From Chara braunii (taxonomy: Eukaryota; Streptophyta; Charophyceae; Charales; Characeae): a stretch of DNA of 21,440 bases. This document shows positions 7,712 through 17,643 of this stretch, one piece after another. The stretch is taken from NCBI GenBank assembly GCA_003427395.1, contig BFEA01000858.1, forward strand, positions 1 to 21,440. Reading direction: 5' to 3'. The position numbers and the translations under genes were made by a program. The first letter of the stretch is position 1. Every line of letters begins with the position of its first letter. The notes under the pieces were generated by a model. The model searched no databases, was not told the DNA's origin, and saw only the letters and a program-made list of their open reading frames with translations.

Positions 7712-10538
7712 AGTTGAGGTCTCGCAGGACCCGACAGAGTGTGCTCAGCCCTCTGTCGTAGTATCATCTGCGTCTCCGCAGACCACCGTATCCTCTCCTA
7801 CCCAGCCGCGACTACCGACGCGTCGAGCCATTCGCTCAGCCCGTTGCAGCGAGCAGCTTGCGACTCGCGAGGACGTTGTGTCCTCTCTTCTGGACTTGAG
7901 CATGCTCAGGGCTCGTCAGGAGGGACTCACCCTCCATGTCGCTGCCCTGCGTCGCCTTCTCACCATCCTCTCTAACCCTGATCGCACCCTCCCGATCATC
8001 CCCGTACGACTGGGGACCTCCACGAGGGTGTACTCAGCGTTGTGGGATTCCGGTTCTCAGGGCGACTTCATTCACCCACGTGTGGTGAAAGAAGTCCGCT
8101 TACCCACGACCAGGTCTCCGACTCCCATCTCTGTCACCCTAGGGGATGACAAGACCCAGTGCTTCTTCGATCAGACGGTCACCCACCTCTCTTTCTTCCT
8201 CACTCTCGAGCCGACTGATCGTCCCCCGGCATCTCGTCGCTACCGCTCCTCTGCACATTTCGATGTGATGGAGACGGGGTACGACTTCATTCTCGGCACT
8301 CCGTGGTCTCGTCGGTTCCGCAGCACCGAGGCCGATTGGGCGACGAACACTCTCGTTCTCAAAACGAAGTGTGGACAGACGTATCGCGTACCTTTCATAG
8401 GTACCACTGCGACACCACGCCCCGATCCTCCTCCCCCGGAGCCTTCCGTGCCCACACCATCTCCTTCTATCATTGTCACCTCGCCTCGGCAGGTCGTCCA
8501 CTTCGTCCGACAGGACGACGTCACCTTCTTAATGGTGAACGTGACATATCTCTTACATTATGATCCACCCTGTCCCGACGCCGAGCTCATCCCTCTGGAG
8601 ACAGATCCTCCTTCTATCTCCATGGCTCCCATCTCTACTTTCATTCCTCCGCCGTCCGTCGAGTGCACCCCGCCGTCGCGCGCTGACACTGCCGCTTAGG
8701 AACTCGCACGCTATACGGCCAACCGGGAGCCCGCAGTTCGTGACCTCATTCGAGAGTACCACAACATTTTTCCATCGTCGTTCTCGTACGCTGGCATCCC
8801 ACCGATGCGCGACGTCGAGCACTCCATCCAGCTTGTGCCTGACTATCGTGTTCACCACCAGGCACCCTACAAACTCTCGATCCCCAAGGCCACTGAACTG
8901 AAGCGTCAGCTTGAGGAGCTCCTGAGACTGGGTTTCATTAAACCCAGCAACTCCCCGTGGGGTGCACCCGTCCTCTTTGCTCGCAAAGCGGATGGAACTC
9001 TCCGTCTCTGCATCGACTATCGCGGCCTCAACCTCTACACTGTTAAGAACAGCTACCCCATGCCTCGTTCCGATGAGTTGTTTGACCGCCTAGCAGGCAA
9101 CCGCTTCTTTACGAAGATTGATCTTCGTAGCGGTTACCATCAGATCCGCGTTGCTACAGCCGACCAGCCGAAGACAGCGTTCCGATCGCGCTTCGGCCAC
9201 TACGAGTTCATGGTGATGTCATTCGGCCTCACCAATGCACCCTCTACCTTTCAGAGGGCGATGAACGACATCTTCAGGGACATCCTGGTCTACAGTCATA
9301 CCCTTGAGGAGCACCTCCGACACCTCCGCGACGTCCTTGACCGCTTGCGCAGACATGGCTTCTACGCCAAGCTGAGCAAGTGCCGCTTTGCCCAACACAA
9401 AATGGATTTCTTAGGACACTATGTGTCCGACCAGGGTCTCCACATGGATGACGCGAAAATCACTGCTATTGTGGAGTGGCCCGTTCCCACATCCGCCAAT
9501 CAGCTTCGCAGCTTCCTAGGCCTGACCAGCTACAAGAGTAATTTCATCTAGGGATACGCTAGGAATTCCTACGTCCTTACCTCCACCCTCCTTCGGAAGA
9601 TCCCACCCTGGGCTTGGACACCCCTCCACGAGAACGCCTTCCGCGCCCTCAAGAAGGTGGTGACATGCGCACCGGTTCTTCACCTACCCGATTTTGATCG
9701 CCCTTTTATCCTTACCACCGATGCGTCAGACTTTGCTGTAGGAGCAGTGCTTTCTCAGGTCTTCCCCTCCTCTCCTGATTCCTCTCATCCTCGTATCCCT
9801 CGCTTCCCACCACCTACCTCTACCACTGCTTCCCGACTGACGCCTACTCGTCCACCTACTGACGAGCCTTCTATTGACTATTCTCCTACCATCGTCGAGG
9901 ACGGCACTATCGAGTCTCTCTCAGGTGATTGTCCGATAGCCTTCTACTCCCGTCAGCTTCTGCCCGCCGATATAAACTACACTGCTGATGAACGTGAGGT
10001 TCTCGCAATAGTTTATGCCGCTCGACACTGGCGTCACTACCTGCACGGGGCACCATTCACAGTGCGCACGGACAACTCTGTTGTCCAGGCTTTTCTGACA
10101 AAGCCGAAGCTCACTCCTCGACAGGCTCGCTGGTGGCGCGACCTATCTGAGTTTAGTTTCACCACTAAGCACATCAAGGGTGAGACTAATCGGGTTGCAG
10201 ATGCCTTATCCCGGCGCCCTGACCACGACCAGGAGCAGATCCAACTCTCTTCCATCTCAGTCACCACCGTCCACCACTCGATGATCGACGAGTTTCGCAC
10301 TCAGTACCGCCACTGCCCCGACTATCGCGACATCCACGCGACCCTTCGGAGTGGCAAGACCGTCCCGAACTACTCTCTCGAAGACAACGGTCTTGTGTAC
10401 TGGCACGGTTCACAGGGCACTAGAGAGCCCCGTATTTGCGTTCCCTCCACTGGACAGCTACGTGTCCGAGCAGTAGCAGAGTTCCATGACCAGGCAGCCG
10501 CCGGTCATATGGCTTCCACAAGACGTTGGCTCGTGTGA
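7697..10538 (+). pseudogene. pol: Chromovirus pol, part 1: protease, reverse transcriptase, RNase H
   Basis: One frame holds everything here. Protease: WDSGSQGDFI with the catalytic Asp-Ser-Gly at 8046-8054, and the second conserved patch YDFILGTPW ending at 8306. TAG at 8697-8699 interrupts the linker. Reverse transcriptase: LCIDYRGLN, FTKIDLRSGYHQI and FGLTNAPSTFQRAMN are clear, but the sequence goes from AMNDIFRD straight to ILVYSHTLEEH at about 9282, so the segment with the catalytic YLDD box is gone. TAG at 9549-9551 follows the palm/thumb. RNase H: TTDASDFAVG, DEREVLAIVYAARHWRHYL, VRTDNS and ETNRVADALSRR give all expected acidic residues, with a 57-codon Pro/Ser/Thr-rich insert at 9759-9929. 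The frame is lost near 10517. Protease begins in a different frame from the end of gag, by mutation or frameshifting. Confidence 0.9.
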
Positions 10539-11953
10539 GCCGCCTGTACGTCTGGTCGAAGCGCAAGGACTTTGTGAAGTTCTACGTCGCAGAGTGTCCC
10601 ACCTGTTAGAAGGTGAACAGTGCGAACCACTTGCCTTATGGTTTACTCCAGCCTCTTCCTATCCCTGAGGGTCGTTGGTAGTCCATTTCGATGGACTTTA
10701 TCAGTCCTCTTCGTCCTCCAACCCCCCGCGGTCATGATGCTATCCTGGTCGTCGTTGACCGCTTCACGAAGCGTGCGCGCTTTGTTCCGTGCCGCTATGC
10801 CATCAGTGCACGTGAGGTCGCCGACATCGTGTTTGACCGAGTCGTGCGTGACCACGACTTACCTCTGAGCATCATATCTGACCGTGACCCGCGCTTTACC
10901 GACCAATTCTGGCGACGGCTCTACGAGGTGTACGACACCCAGCTCCGCTTCTCCTTGTCTTACCATCCTCAGACTGATGGTCAGACCGAGATCACGAACA
11001 GGATTCTCGGAGATATATTCCGAAAGATTGTTCGTGACGACCAGCAGTGGGACCTCCATCTTGCCCACACGGAGATAGCCTACAACCACGCCGTCTCGCC
11101 AGCCACGGGGATGTCGCCTTACTATTGCGACCTCGGCTGTCACCCTCATGTTCCCGCGGACTTCCTTCGACCGTCACAGATGCACCCCGACACGAGTTGT
11201 CCCGCGCTGGATGATTGGGTTGCACATATGACGTCGATCATGAAGACCGCACATGAGCACATAGCCGCTTCCCAGACTCGCATGGCAGCACGTGCGAACC
11301 GATCGAGGATGGATCATCCATTCAAAGTCGGTGATGATGTGCTTATCGACACCCGCCCCTTACAGCTCGAAGCAAACACGCTTCACAAGTTTTGGTGTCG
11401 CTTCTTTGGCCCATGCCGCATCCTCCAGGCCGTCGGTTCTAATACGGCATCTAGCACGGCCAGCTTCCGTGTGAAGCTGCCCGACTACCTACGTCAGGCT
11501 CGTGTGCACGATGTCTACCACGTCTCCTTACTGCGTCCTTACCGCAGACCGTCTGAGCGTTTCGNTGGACGACCATACGAGCGCCCTCCACCCATCATGG
11601 TGGACGGNCACGAGGAGTTCCTCGTTTCAGACATCATTGGTCGCCGAGTCACTGACGACAACCCTCCCCACATTGAGTATCTCGCACGTTGGAAGGGTTA
11701 CCCTCATGAGGAGGCTACCTTGGAGCCCCTCGAGCACTTGCAGCACACTCGCATGTTGGTGCGTGCCTATGACCGTGCTCGTCGTGCTGGGTTCACTGCT
11801 CCTCCTCAACCCACTGACCCTCCTCCTTCTCCCCCGGCTGAGGAGACCGCTGAAGTCGAGCCTGCTCCATCTGAGGCAGATCTTCAACAGTAGCCGGATG
11901 CTTCTGAGCGTCCACAGCGCACTCGTCGTCGTCCTGCTCGATACGACGATTGA
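10517..11953 (+). pseudogene. pol: Chromovirus pol, part 2: integrase and chromodomain
   Basis: After a one-base frame change the polyprotein continues. Zinc-binding domain: the histidines (FHDQAAAGHMAS) are in the previous frame just upstream, the cysteines (AECPTC) in this one. TAG codons at 10607-10609 and 10679-10681 interrupt where glutamine is usual. The catalytic core is intact: Asp at 10694 (SMDFI), Asp at 10880 (SDRDPRF) and Glu at 10988 (HPQTDGQTE), spacing D-x35-E. A GPCRI-type barrel and VHDVYHVSLLRPY follow. From about 11608 a chromodomain reads EEFLVSDIIG through YLARWKGYP to EATLEPLEHL. Chromodomains steer integration to marked chromatin. TAG at 11891-11893 precedes a short Arg-rich tail ending at TGA 11951-11953. 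Ambiguous bases are at 11565 and 11608. Confidence 0.9.
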
Positions 11954-13094
11954 CTCTGACTTACCTTCCCACGTCTTTGACTTCTAGTACTCCATCCACA
12001 TCAGTTTTGCTACTTCAGCTCGTCGACGTTGCGGCTCTTCCTCGACGACATTCCGGACTTCTCATCGTGGACGTGATCGGCAGCTTCATGGATTTCGTCA
12101 CGATCAGCTCTGCCTACTTTAGACGTCATCACTCTCTTACCAGTTTACCCTGTCCCGTACCCCGCTTGTGTCGCATGATGGTCTCGCTTTAGCCGGGTTC
12201 CTCTGAGTTGGGCTCTCCCTTGGTATACGCATAGGCATCGGGACCGTAGCGTTGCCCTGGCTTCCCATCTTGCGGATCGAGCTCCGACTTCCCTGACTTT
12301 AGGAGTCATTTGCATGATTCCCTTACCCATCATCTTTCTACCCTTCGCCGGCCCTCACGCCCTAGTTAGGCAGCCCTGCATGCTTCATCTAGGTGCGCCC
12401 AGTATACGAGGCTCCCCTGTTCCTTTGCATGGTCGACCCTCCATAGCGGTCACCCCTTTTGTCGAGCATTACCCGCCCTGATGGTCTATCTGTTAGGGTC
12501 ATTGGTTCTGTTCGCTCCCAGTTCTCTACCCTCATTGAACCTGATGACATGTGTCTCCCTGTTATCTATGTGTGGATGCCCTTAGGAGTTTTCGACCCCT
12601 AGGCTGCATTCGCCACCCTCAGAGACCATCCCACCCTTTGGTTTGCGACACACTCCTCATGTGACATATGGTTGTTGCTTGCTGCTCTCAGATTGAGGTT
12701 ACTGCCTCTGACATTTCTAGGATTTAGTTGTTCTACTTTTGCTGTTCTTAGGACTTATACACTAGTCTGTTGTTCCCAGACTGAGGCTAGTGCCTCCAAC
12801 ATTCTAGGATCTAGTTGTCACTACTTTCTGCTTTCCCTAGGACATGTATGCTAGTTAGCTGCTTCTGCTTTCCTAAGACATGTATGCTAGTTAGTTGCTT
12901 CTGCTTTTACTTAGGCTGTTAGCTGTGACGTTGCTGTTTTGTGATATCTTATCTCCTAGGTTGCATCGCATGGACTCAGCATGGAGCTTGCTCCGCATCC
13001 TAGACTATTAAGGTTTTCTTTTTCTTTGGTAGAGTTCCGCTTCATGGCGGAAGCGTGCTTGTATCTAGGCGATCCATCACAGGCCGAGGATCGT
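11954..13094. other. No gene; 3' flank of the chromovirus, possibly untranslated region and LTR
   Basis: About 1.1 kb has stops in all frames and no domain. By position it should hold the 3' untranslated region, polypurine tract and 3' LTR, but I find no matching segment upstream of 5604. The only structure seen is the degenerate tandem repeat at 12677-12925. Confidence 0.4.
12677..12925 (+). repeat. Degenerate tandem repeat, 88-bp and ~36-bp periods
   Basis: CTCTCAGATTGAGGTTACTGCCTC at 12685 recurs as TTCCCAGACTGAGGCTAGTGCCTC at 12773, a period of 88. The distal half of the unit (TGCTTTCCTAGGACATGTATGCTAGTTAG type) then repeats at about 12829, 12865 and partly at 12897. Such arrays are common in LTR U3 regions, but no LTR is proven here. 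Confidence 0.65.
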
Positions 13095-13402
13095 GTAGCG
13101 GACCTCTGGTGGGCCTGTGAGACCAGCCCCTTGGCCTGTTCTCACAGGCCTGTGTTTTATTCGGGGCAGTCCAGTCCAGGCCGGTACCTCTGTCGGTACC
13201 AGCCAATCCAGTCCAGTCCCATCAGTCCGCTGGGGTATACCCTAGCAGTTGTCTGTTTTCAGGAGCATTCTACACTTGCACGATATTGGAGTACGTGCGT
13301 TGGAGTCCTACGTGGGAGCTGCGTTGTGCATCTTGCTCCCCCCTTCTTCCTCCATCTCCATCTCTACCACTAGCGGAGCACCACACCTGGTGGGTCCGCT
13401 AC
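13095..13402. mobile_element. 308-bp terminal-inverted-repeat (MITE-like) element, copy B
   Basis: Same length, ends (GTAGCGGACC / GGTCCGCTAC) and orientation as the copy at 3277-3584. It lies 7 bp before the preserved hAT transposase frame, so it may have separated that gene from its upstream part. No flanking direct duplication was found. Confidence 0.75.
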
Positions 13403-13409
13403 ATTCTAT

Positions 13410-15407
13410 GTGGACCCGAAACTCGCATGGAAGTCAGGAGACCACTTCGTGTGGAATTGGTTGGCGCAGTGGAGGTCAAGGGGGGCGAAAAGCCATGGCG
13501 CGAGGGAGATGAAGTGCCTCTTGTGCAGACTTGTGTTCCCTGGCAACCTCGCACGCGCGATCAAACACTTCACGAAGAAGAGGCAGGGATCACGGTGCTC
13601 GAATGTAACCGCGGCGATCTACATGAGGCTGAGTGCTGCAGGTGTGGAGTTGACACCTAAGATCGCAAAGATGTTGCAGCGGGAGGATGAGGCTGCAACA
13701 CATACAGTTTAAGATCTCCCTCTTCCTGCCATTTGTGGCGGTGATGACGTGGGAGGTGGAGCAGATGTGGAACAGGGTGGAGAGGCAGCAACAATGATGG
13801 GCACAACTGCAACAAAGGTCACAAGCAGACCGACACTTGTGAGGACACTAAGGCAGATGCCCATGGGTCGATATGTCTGCAACCCACGCCAGCGGGAGAT
13901 TGATTTGGCTGCCATGGACCTCTTCGCACAAAATGCCATACCGTTCAATGTGGCGAAGAGTAGCAGTTGGAAGAAATTATGCGAAGTCTGCTTCGGGCCT
14001 CAGTCTGCAACTCGCTGTCCGTTGAAACACGCCCCATATGACGCATTGCGGGAAGAACTCCTGGACTCTAGGAAGGAGACGTACTTGGAGTGAGAGGCTA
14101 AACTACGGGTTGGCTAGGAGAAGACGGAATATACACTCATCACAGATGGCACCACAGACATATGTGGTCGCTCTATGTTGAACTACATTCTAGCGGGGAG
14201 AGACAAACCAGTTTTCATCAAGAGTAATCATGTGAAGAGGAAAGACAAGAACTCCGCCGCAATGGTTGAGTCATGGAAGAGCTTCTTGAGGGCGAACAGA
14301 CAGGTAACTGCCATTTGCACTGACTCCTTCGCATCCAACAAGGCAGTTGCTAAGGCGTTGAGCAAGGATCGAGAATTTTCTCATATCTACTAGATCCCAT
14401 GCACCGCGCACTGCATGGACTTGTTCCTCCATGACATGGGGAAGATGGGATAGGCAAAAATGATCCTTGACGATGCGAACAAAGTCGTTAAGTTCTTCAG
14501 GGTTCGCAACGGGCCGCGGGAGATGCTTTATGGGCATGGCAAGACTGTCCTTAAGAGGCCAAATGCAACAAGATTTGGGACAAATTTTATCATGCTCGAG
14601 CGCTTGAAGGACAAAGAGATGCAAGTGAAAGACACGGTGAACAGCATGGAGTGGGAGGAGATGCAGTGGCCATACGCCAGTCGAGACAAGGCATGTTTTG
14701 TCGAGAGGTTGGTGCAGTCTACCCGTTTTTGAATTGATATTCGGAATGTGTTCCATTTGATGGACGAGGCATACTCGATATTGCGGATGGTTGATCGTGA
14801 TGTGCACTGCATCTCACATGTTTACGACACGGCAGTGGCATTGAAGAATTGTGCGCTTGGAACTCCGTTGACAGAGGGACAACGTGCTGAAGTGTTGGAG
14901 GCGGTCTCCAACAGGACAGATCAACTCCTTAGTCCTGTGCACGCAGTTGCCAGATTGCTTGACCCCAGGTTGCGTGACAGAGGAGTGTTCAACGATCCGA
15001 CGTTGATGACCCAATTTCGAGGTGTTGTCGAGCATCTTGTGCGGGGTCAGGGGACACCACAGTACCAGGAGTGCATTGACTTCTTGTATGCGTTCCAAAG
15101 GGAGCAAGGAATCTTTGGAGATTTGGAGGTGCAGCGCCGTGAGAGGATGGACAGTGCATTGGATTGTTGGGAGGATCATGGGAGGGGACACCCAACTTTG
15201 CAGTGATTGGCACTACGAATACTTAGCATGTGGACAACCTCCTCCCCAACTGAGAGGAATTGGAGCACATGGGCCCTCGTGCACACCAAGGATCGCAACA
15301 AGCTGGAGCACGAGAGAGTGGAAAAATTGGTGTACCTCCACTGGAACCTCCGATGTGAAGGAAGGGTGCAGGGCACGGCGACAAATAACAGTGGCTGGTT
15401 GGGGGTT
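13410..15407 (+). pseudogene. hAT-superfamily transposase (BED-like finger, DUF659, dimerisation domain), seven in-frame stops
   Basis: A single frame carries the protein for 2 kb. A BED-like zinc finger lies near its N-terminus (KCLLCRLVFPG, then IKHF and SRC: C-x2-C-x13-H-x9-C). DUF659 starts around NAIPFNVAKSSSWKKL, with ITDGTTDI holding the first likely catalytic Asp (14145) and CTDSFASN the second (14322), then IPCTAHCMDLFLHDMGK and RPNATRFGTNF. The C-terminal hAT dimerisation domain is ALRILSMWTT through TERNWSTWALVHTKDRNKL and VEKLVYLHWNLR (15210-15355). hAT transposases cut and paste DNA and leave 8-bp duplications. Stops: 13710, 14091, 14115, 14391, 14451, 14730 and 15204. No indel is needed until the G-run at 15401-15405. 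There is no ATG in frame at the left end. Confidence 0.88.
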
Positions 15408-16426
15408 TGACGAATATTGAGATGGATGCAGGCGATGAGGACGACGGAGCTGCTGCAGGGAATGAATGCACAAATGGAACACTAACGGGGTCAGCAATTG
15501 GATCTACATCTGTGCCACAACCCATCTATGGGGGCGGTGCCACATCTATAACACAAAGAGGCAGACTAAGAGAGTGGGAGGAGGGGGATTGGAATGATGG
15601 GGAGTCATCATCAGAATCATCGGATGAGGCGGAGGATTTAGAAGACATGTGGAGGTCTGATAAATCTGACTCAGACGACTCATACACAAGGAGGGAGCAC
15701 ATTCTTCCATACAAGGAGGGCACATGCAGAAGTACGCGATTGGAGGAGCAACAGCAGGATTCGGCACGACAACAACAACAACAACAACAGGCAAGAGCGG
15801 CAGCACCAGCAACAGCAACAGTAAGAGCAACAGCAACAACAACCACACGACCACCAGTAACGGAGACACCAACAACAGCTGCAACAGTGGCGGCAACAAG
15901 TGCAACTACACCACCAGCAACAATAATAACAAAAGCAACAGCAACAGCAGCAGCAGTAGCAGCAGCACCAGCAACCGCACCACCAGCAACAAGTGCAATT
16001 GCACCACCATCAACAACAGCAACAGCAGCAACAGCAACAGCAGTAGCTGCACCACCAGCAACAACAGCAACAATCGGAACAACGACGACAAGCACAACTG
16101 CAGCAGCAGTAGCAATAGTGGCGGCAGCAGAAACAACGGCAGCAACAACGGCAGCAACGACGACAACATTAGCAACAGCAGCAGCAGCACCATCCACAAC
16201 AAAAGCAGCAGCAGCAAGAACATCAACCACACCAGCAGCAACAACTCGAGCAACAACAACAGCAGTGGCAACAACAACAACTGCAACAACAACAACACCA
16301 ACAGAGGAGCTGCAGCAACAACATCAACAGCAAAAGCAACGTGAGCAGCAGCAGCAGCAGCAGCAAGATCAACAGCAACAATTGTTGGAGGAGCAACGAC
16401 ATTCGCAGCAAGGGGCATACGAGTAA
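15407..16426 (+). pseudogene. C-terminal acidic and glutamine-rich tail of the hAT transposase
   Basis: After a one-base frame change at the G-run 15401-15405, the tail continues as an acidic Ser/Asp/Glu region (ESSSESSDEAEDLEDMW, SDKSDSDDSYTRRE) and CRSTRLEEQQQ, then Gln repeats. The Gln frame moves by one base at about 15791 and returns to the first frame near 16304, ending EEQRHSQQGAYE and TAA at 16424. Between these points the Gln/His frame contains many TAG/TAA codons. A disordered Gln-rich tail after the dimerisation domain would not be catalytic. The uninterrupted Ala/Thr-rich reading of the same DNA is a by-product of the repeat. Confidence 0.6.
15766..16400 (+). repeat. Imperfect CAA/CAG trinucleotide repeat
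   Basis: About 630 bases consist mostly of CAA, CAG, CAC and close variants. The low complexity opens all three + frames (Gln/His, Ala/Thr, Ser/Asn) and two - frames (Val/Ala, Leu) for long distances, so ORF length means nothing here. Confidence 0.9.
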
Positions 16427-16567
16427 GAGCAGCAACCGCGCGAGCCGCAGGCCCTGCCACTTCAGGCGGGTGGCATCTCAGGCTTTTATGGTTCAAGCCT
16501 CCCGAGCGCTACAACAAACAGACCAATTCTAAAGGCGGAGGATTACCAACACCCTGAAACACGATTG

Positions 16568-16571
<4 letters not shown>

Positions 16572-16660
<89 letters not shown>
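16572..16660 (+). repeat. (AG)n microsatellite with a terminal G-run
   Basis: About 39 uninterrupted AG units are followed by a run of about 11 Gs. Similar short motifs flank it: GAGGATTACC at about 16540 and 16749, and ACGATTGATACAGAGAG against ACGATTAATACTGAGAG. The tract may therefore have expanded inside a small duplication. Confidence 0.9.
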
Positions 16661-16771
16661 TTGGTTGGTGGGAAGTTGGATGTTCATGCACTTTGTTAAG
16701 CATCTAAGCCATCACGATTAATACTGAGAGATTGATACCGAGGGAAGGAGGATTACCCGGTATCAATTGAA

Positions 16772-17643
16772 GAAAGGAGGATGTGCATTGAGTATAGAGG
16801 CCTCAATGCCATCACTGTTATGAACGCATAACCTCCACCGTGCATCGACGACCTTTTGGATAGGGTGCAAAGGTGTAAGTACTTCACCAGGATAGACCTA
16901 AAATTCGGCTAACATCAGACTGTTATTAGACCAGAGGACCAACAGACTATGAAGCACCGTGTTCACGTTCGGAGGCGAATGCAAACAAGCGCTCCAACCC
17001 TCTGAACGCGAACATAAAAAAAAAAAAAAGGGTCTTAGAAAAATCTAAAAAAACTATATGTTATGTAAAATAACAATACAATCAACTTTTTGTCTTGGAG
17101 TCATGTTCAAATTCGTTGCCAATCATGAATTAAAAATAAAAAAAAACAAAAAACAAACTAATTTCTTTTTTTTTTCACGAAAAACAAATATGTTCACCCG
17201 AACATGTTCGTGAGTTGTTCTCGTGAACGCACGAACACGTTCGCGTGAATTTGAAGGGGTGTGAACACGTTCACCGTGCTACACAACCAACATAAAACTG
17301 CTTTTATGACCAGGTACGGTCTGTATGAGTTTGGGGTGTTGCCCTCTGGTCTCTGCAATACGCCGAGTACATTCCAACACGCCATGAATAAATTTTTTAT
17401 GACTATTTGGATAAGTTCATCGTTGTCTACCTTGATGACATACTTATCTTTAGTAGAACAGCCGAGGAGCATGCCAAGCATGTAGAAACCGTACTTTCAT
17501 TCCTACGACAACACAAATATAAGATTAATGTACAACAATGTGAGTTTAGTCGCACTAAAATCTTGTACTTGGGTCATGAGATATCCGTGGAAGGGATAAG
17601 GCGCGAAGATGCCAAGGTGGGTAGCATTCATGACTATCCATAA
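16772..17643 (+). pseudogene. pol: Ty3/gypsy reverse transcriptase remnant, split by a 340-bp insertion
   Basis: The left part reads RMCIEYRGLN, then IDDLLDRVQ and YFTRIDLKFG, a gypsy reverse transcriptase. Stops at 16829-16831 and 16910-16912 interrupt. After the insertion (16945-17284) it resumes in the same frame at [20 protein letters not shown] and [14 protein letters not shown]-run at 17393-17398 is one base short, so the YLDD box (17428-17439) and the rest ([20 protein letters not shown]) are one frame over, ending at TAA 17641-17643. Everything upstream of the RCIEYRG-type motif (gag, protease, 5' LTR) is missing. The element is on the same strand as the chromovirus but its sequence differs clearly. 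Confidence 0.85.
16945..17284. mobile_element. 340-bp non-autonomous insertion with 8-bp target duplication, hAT-like
   Basis: It interrupts reverse transcriptase exactly between GACCAACA (16937-16944) and AACCAACA (17285-17292), 7 of 8 bases alike. Removing the insert plus one copy leaves the reading frame intact (348 bp in all). An 8-bp duplication is the hAT hallmark. The ends are weakly inverted: AGCACCGTG near the left end and AGCACGGTG on the opposite strand at the right. Many GTTC/GAAC pairs lie inside, especially 17190-17275. It has an A-run near 17017 and T-run near 17167, and no coding capacity. Confidence 0.75.

Noticed and set aside
15526-16496. Long minus-strand ORFs rich in Val/Ala or Leu
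   Set aside because: They are the complement of the CAA/CAG repeat; every frame is open by composition.
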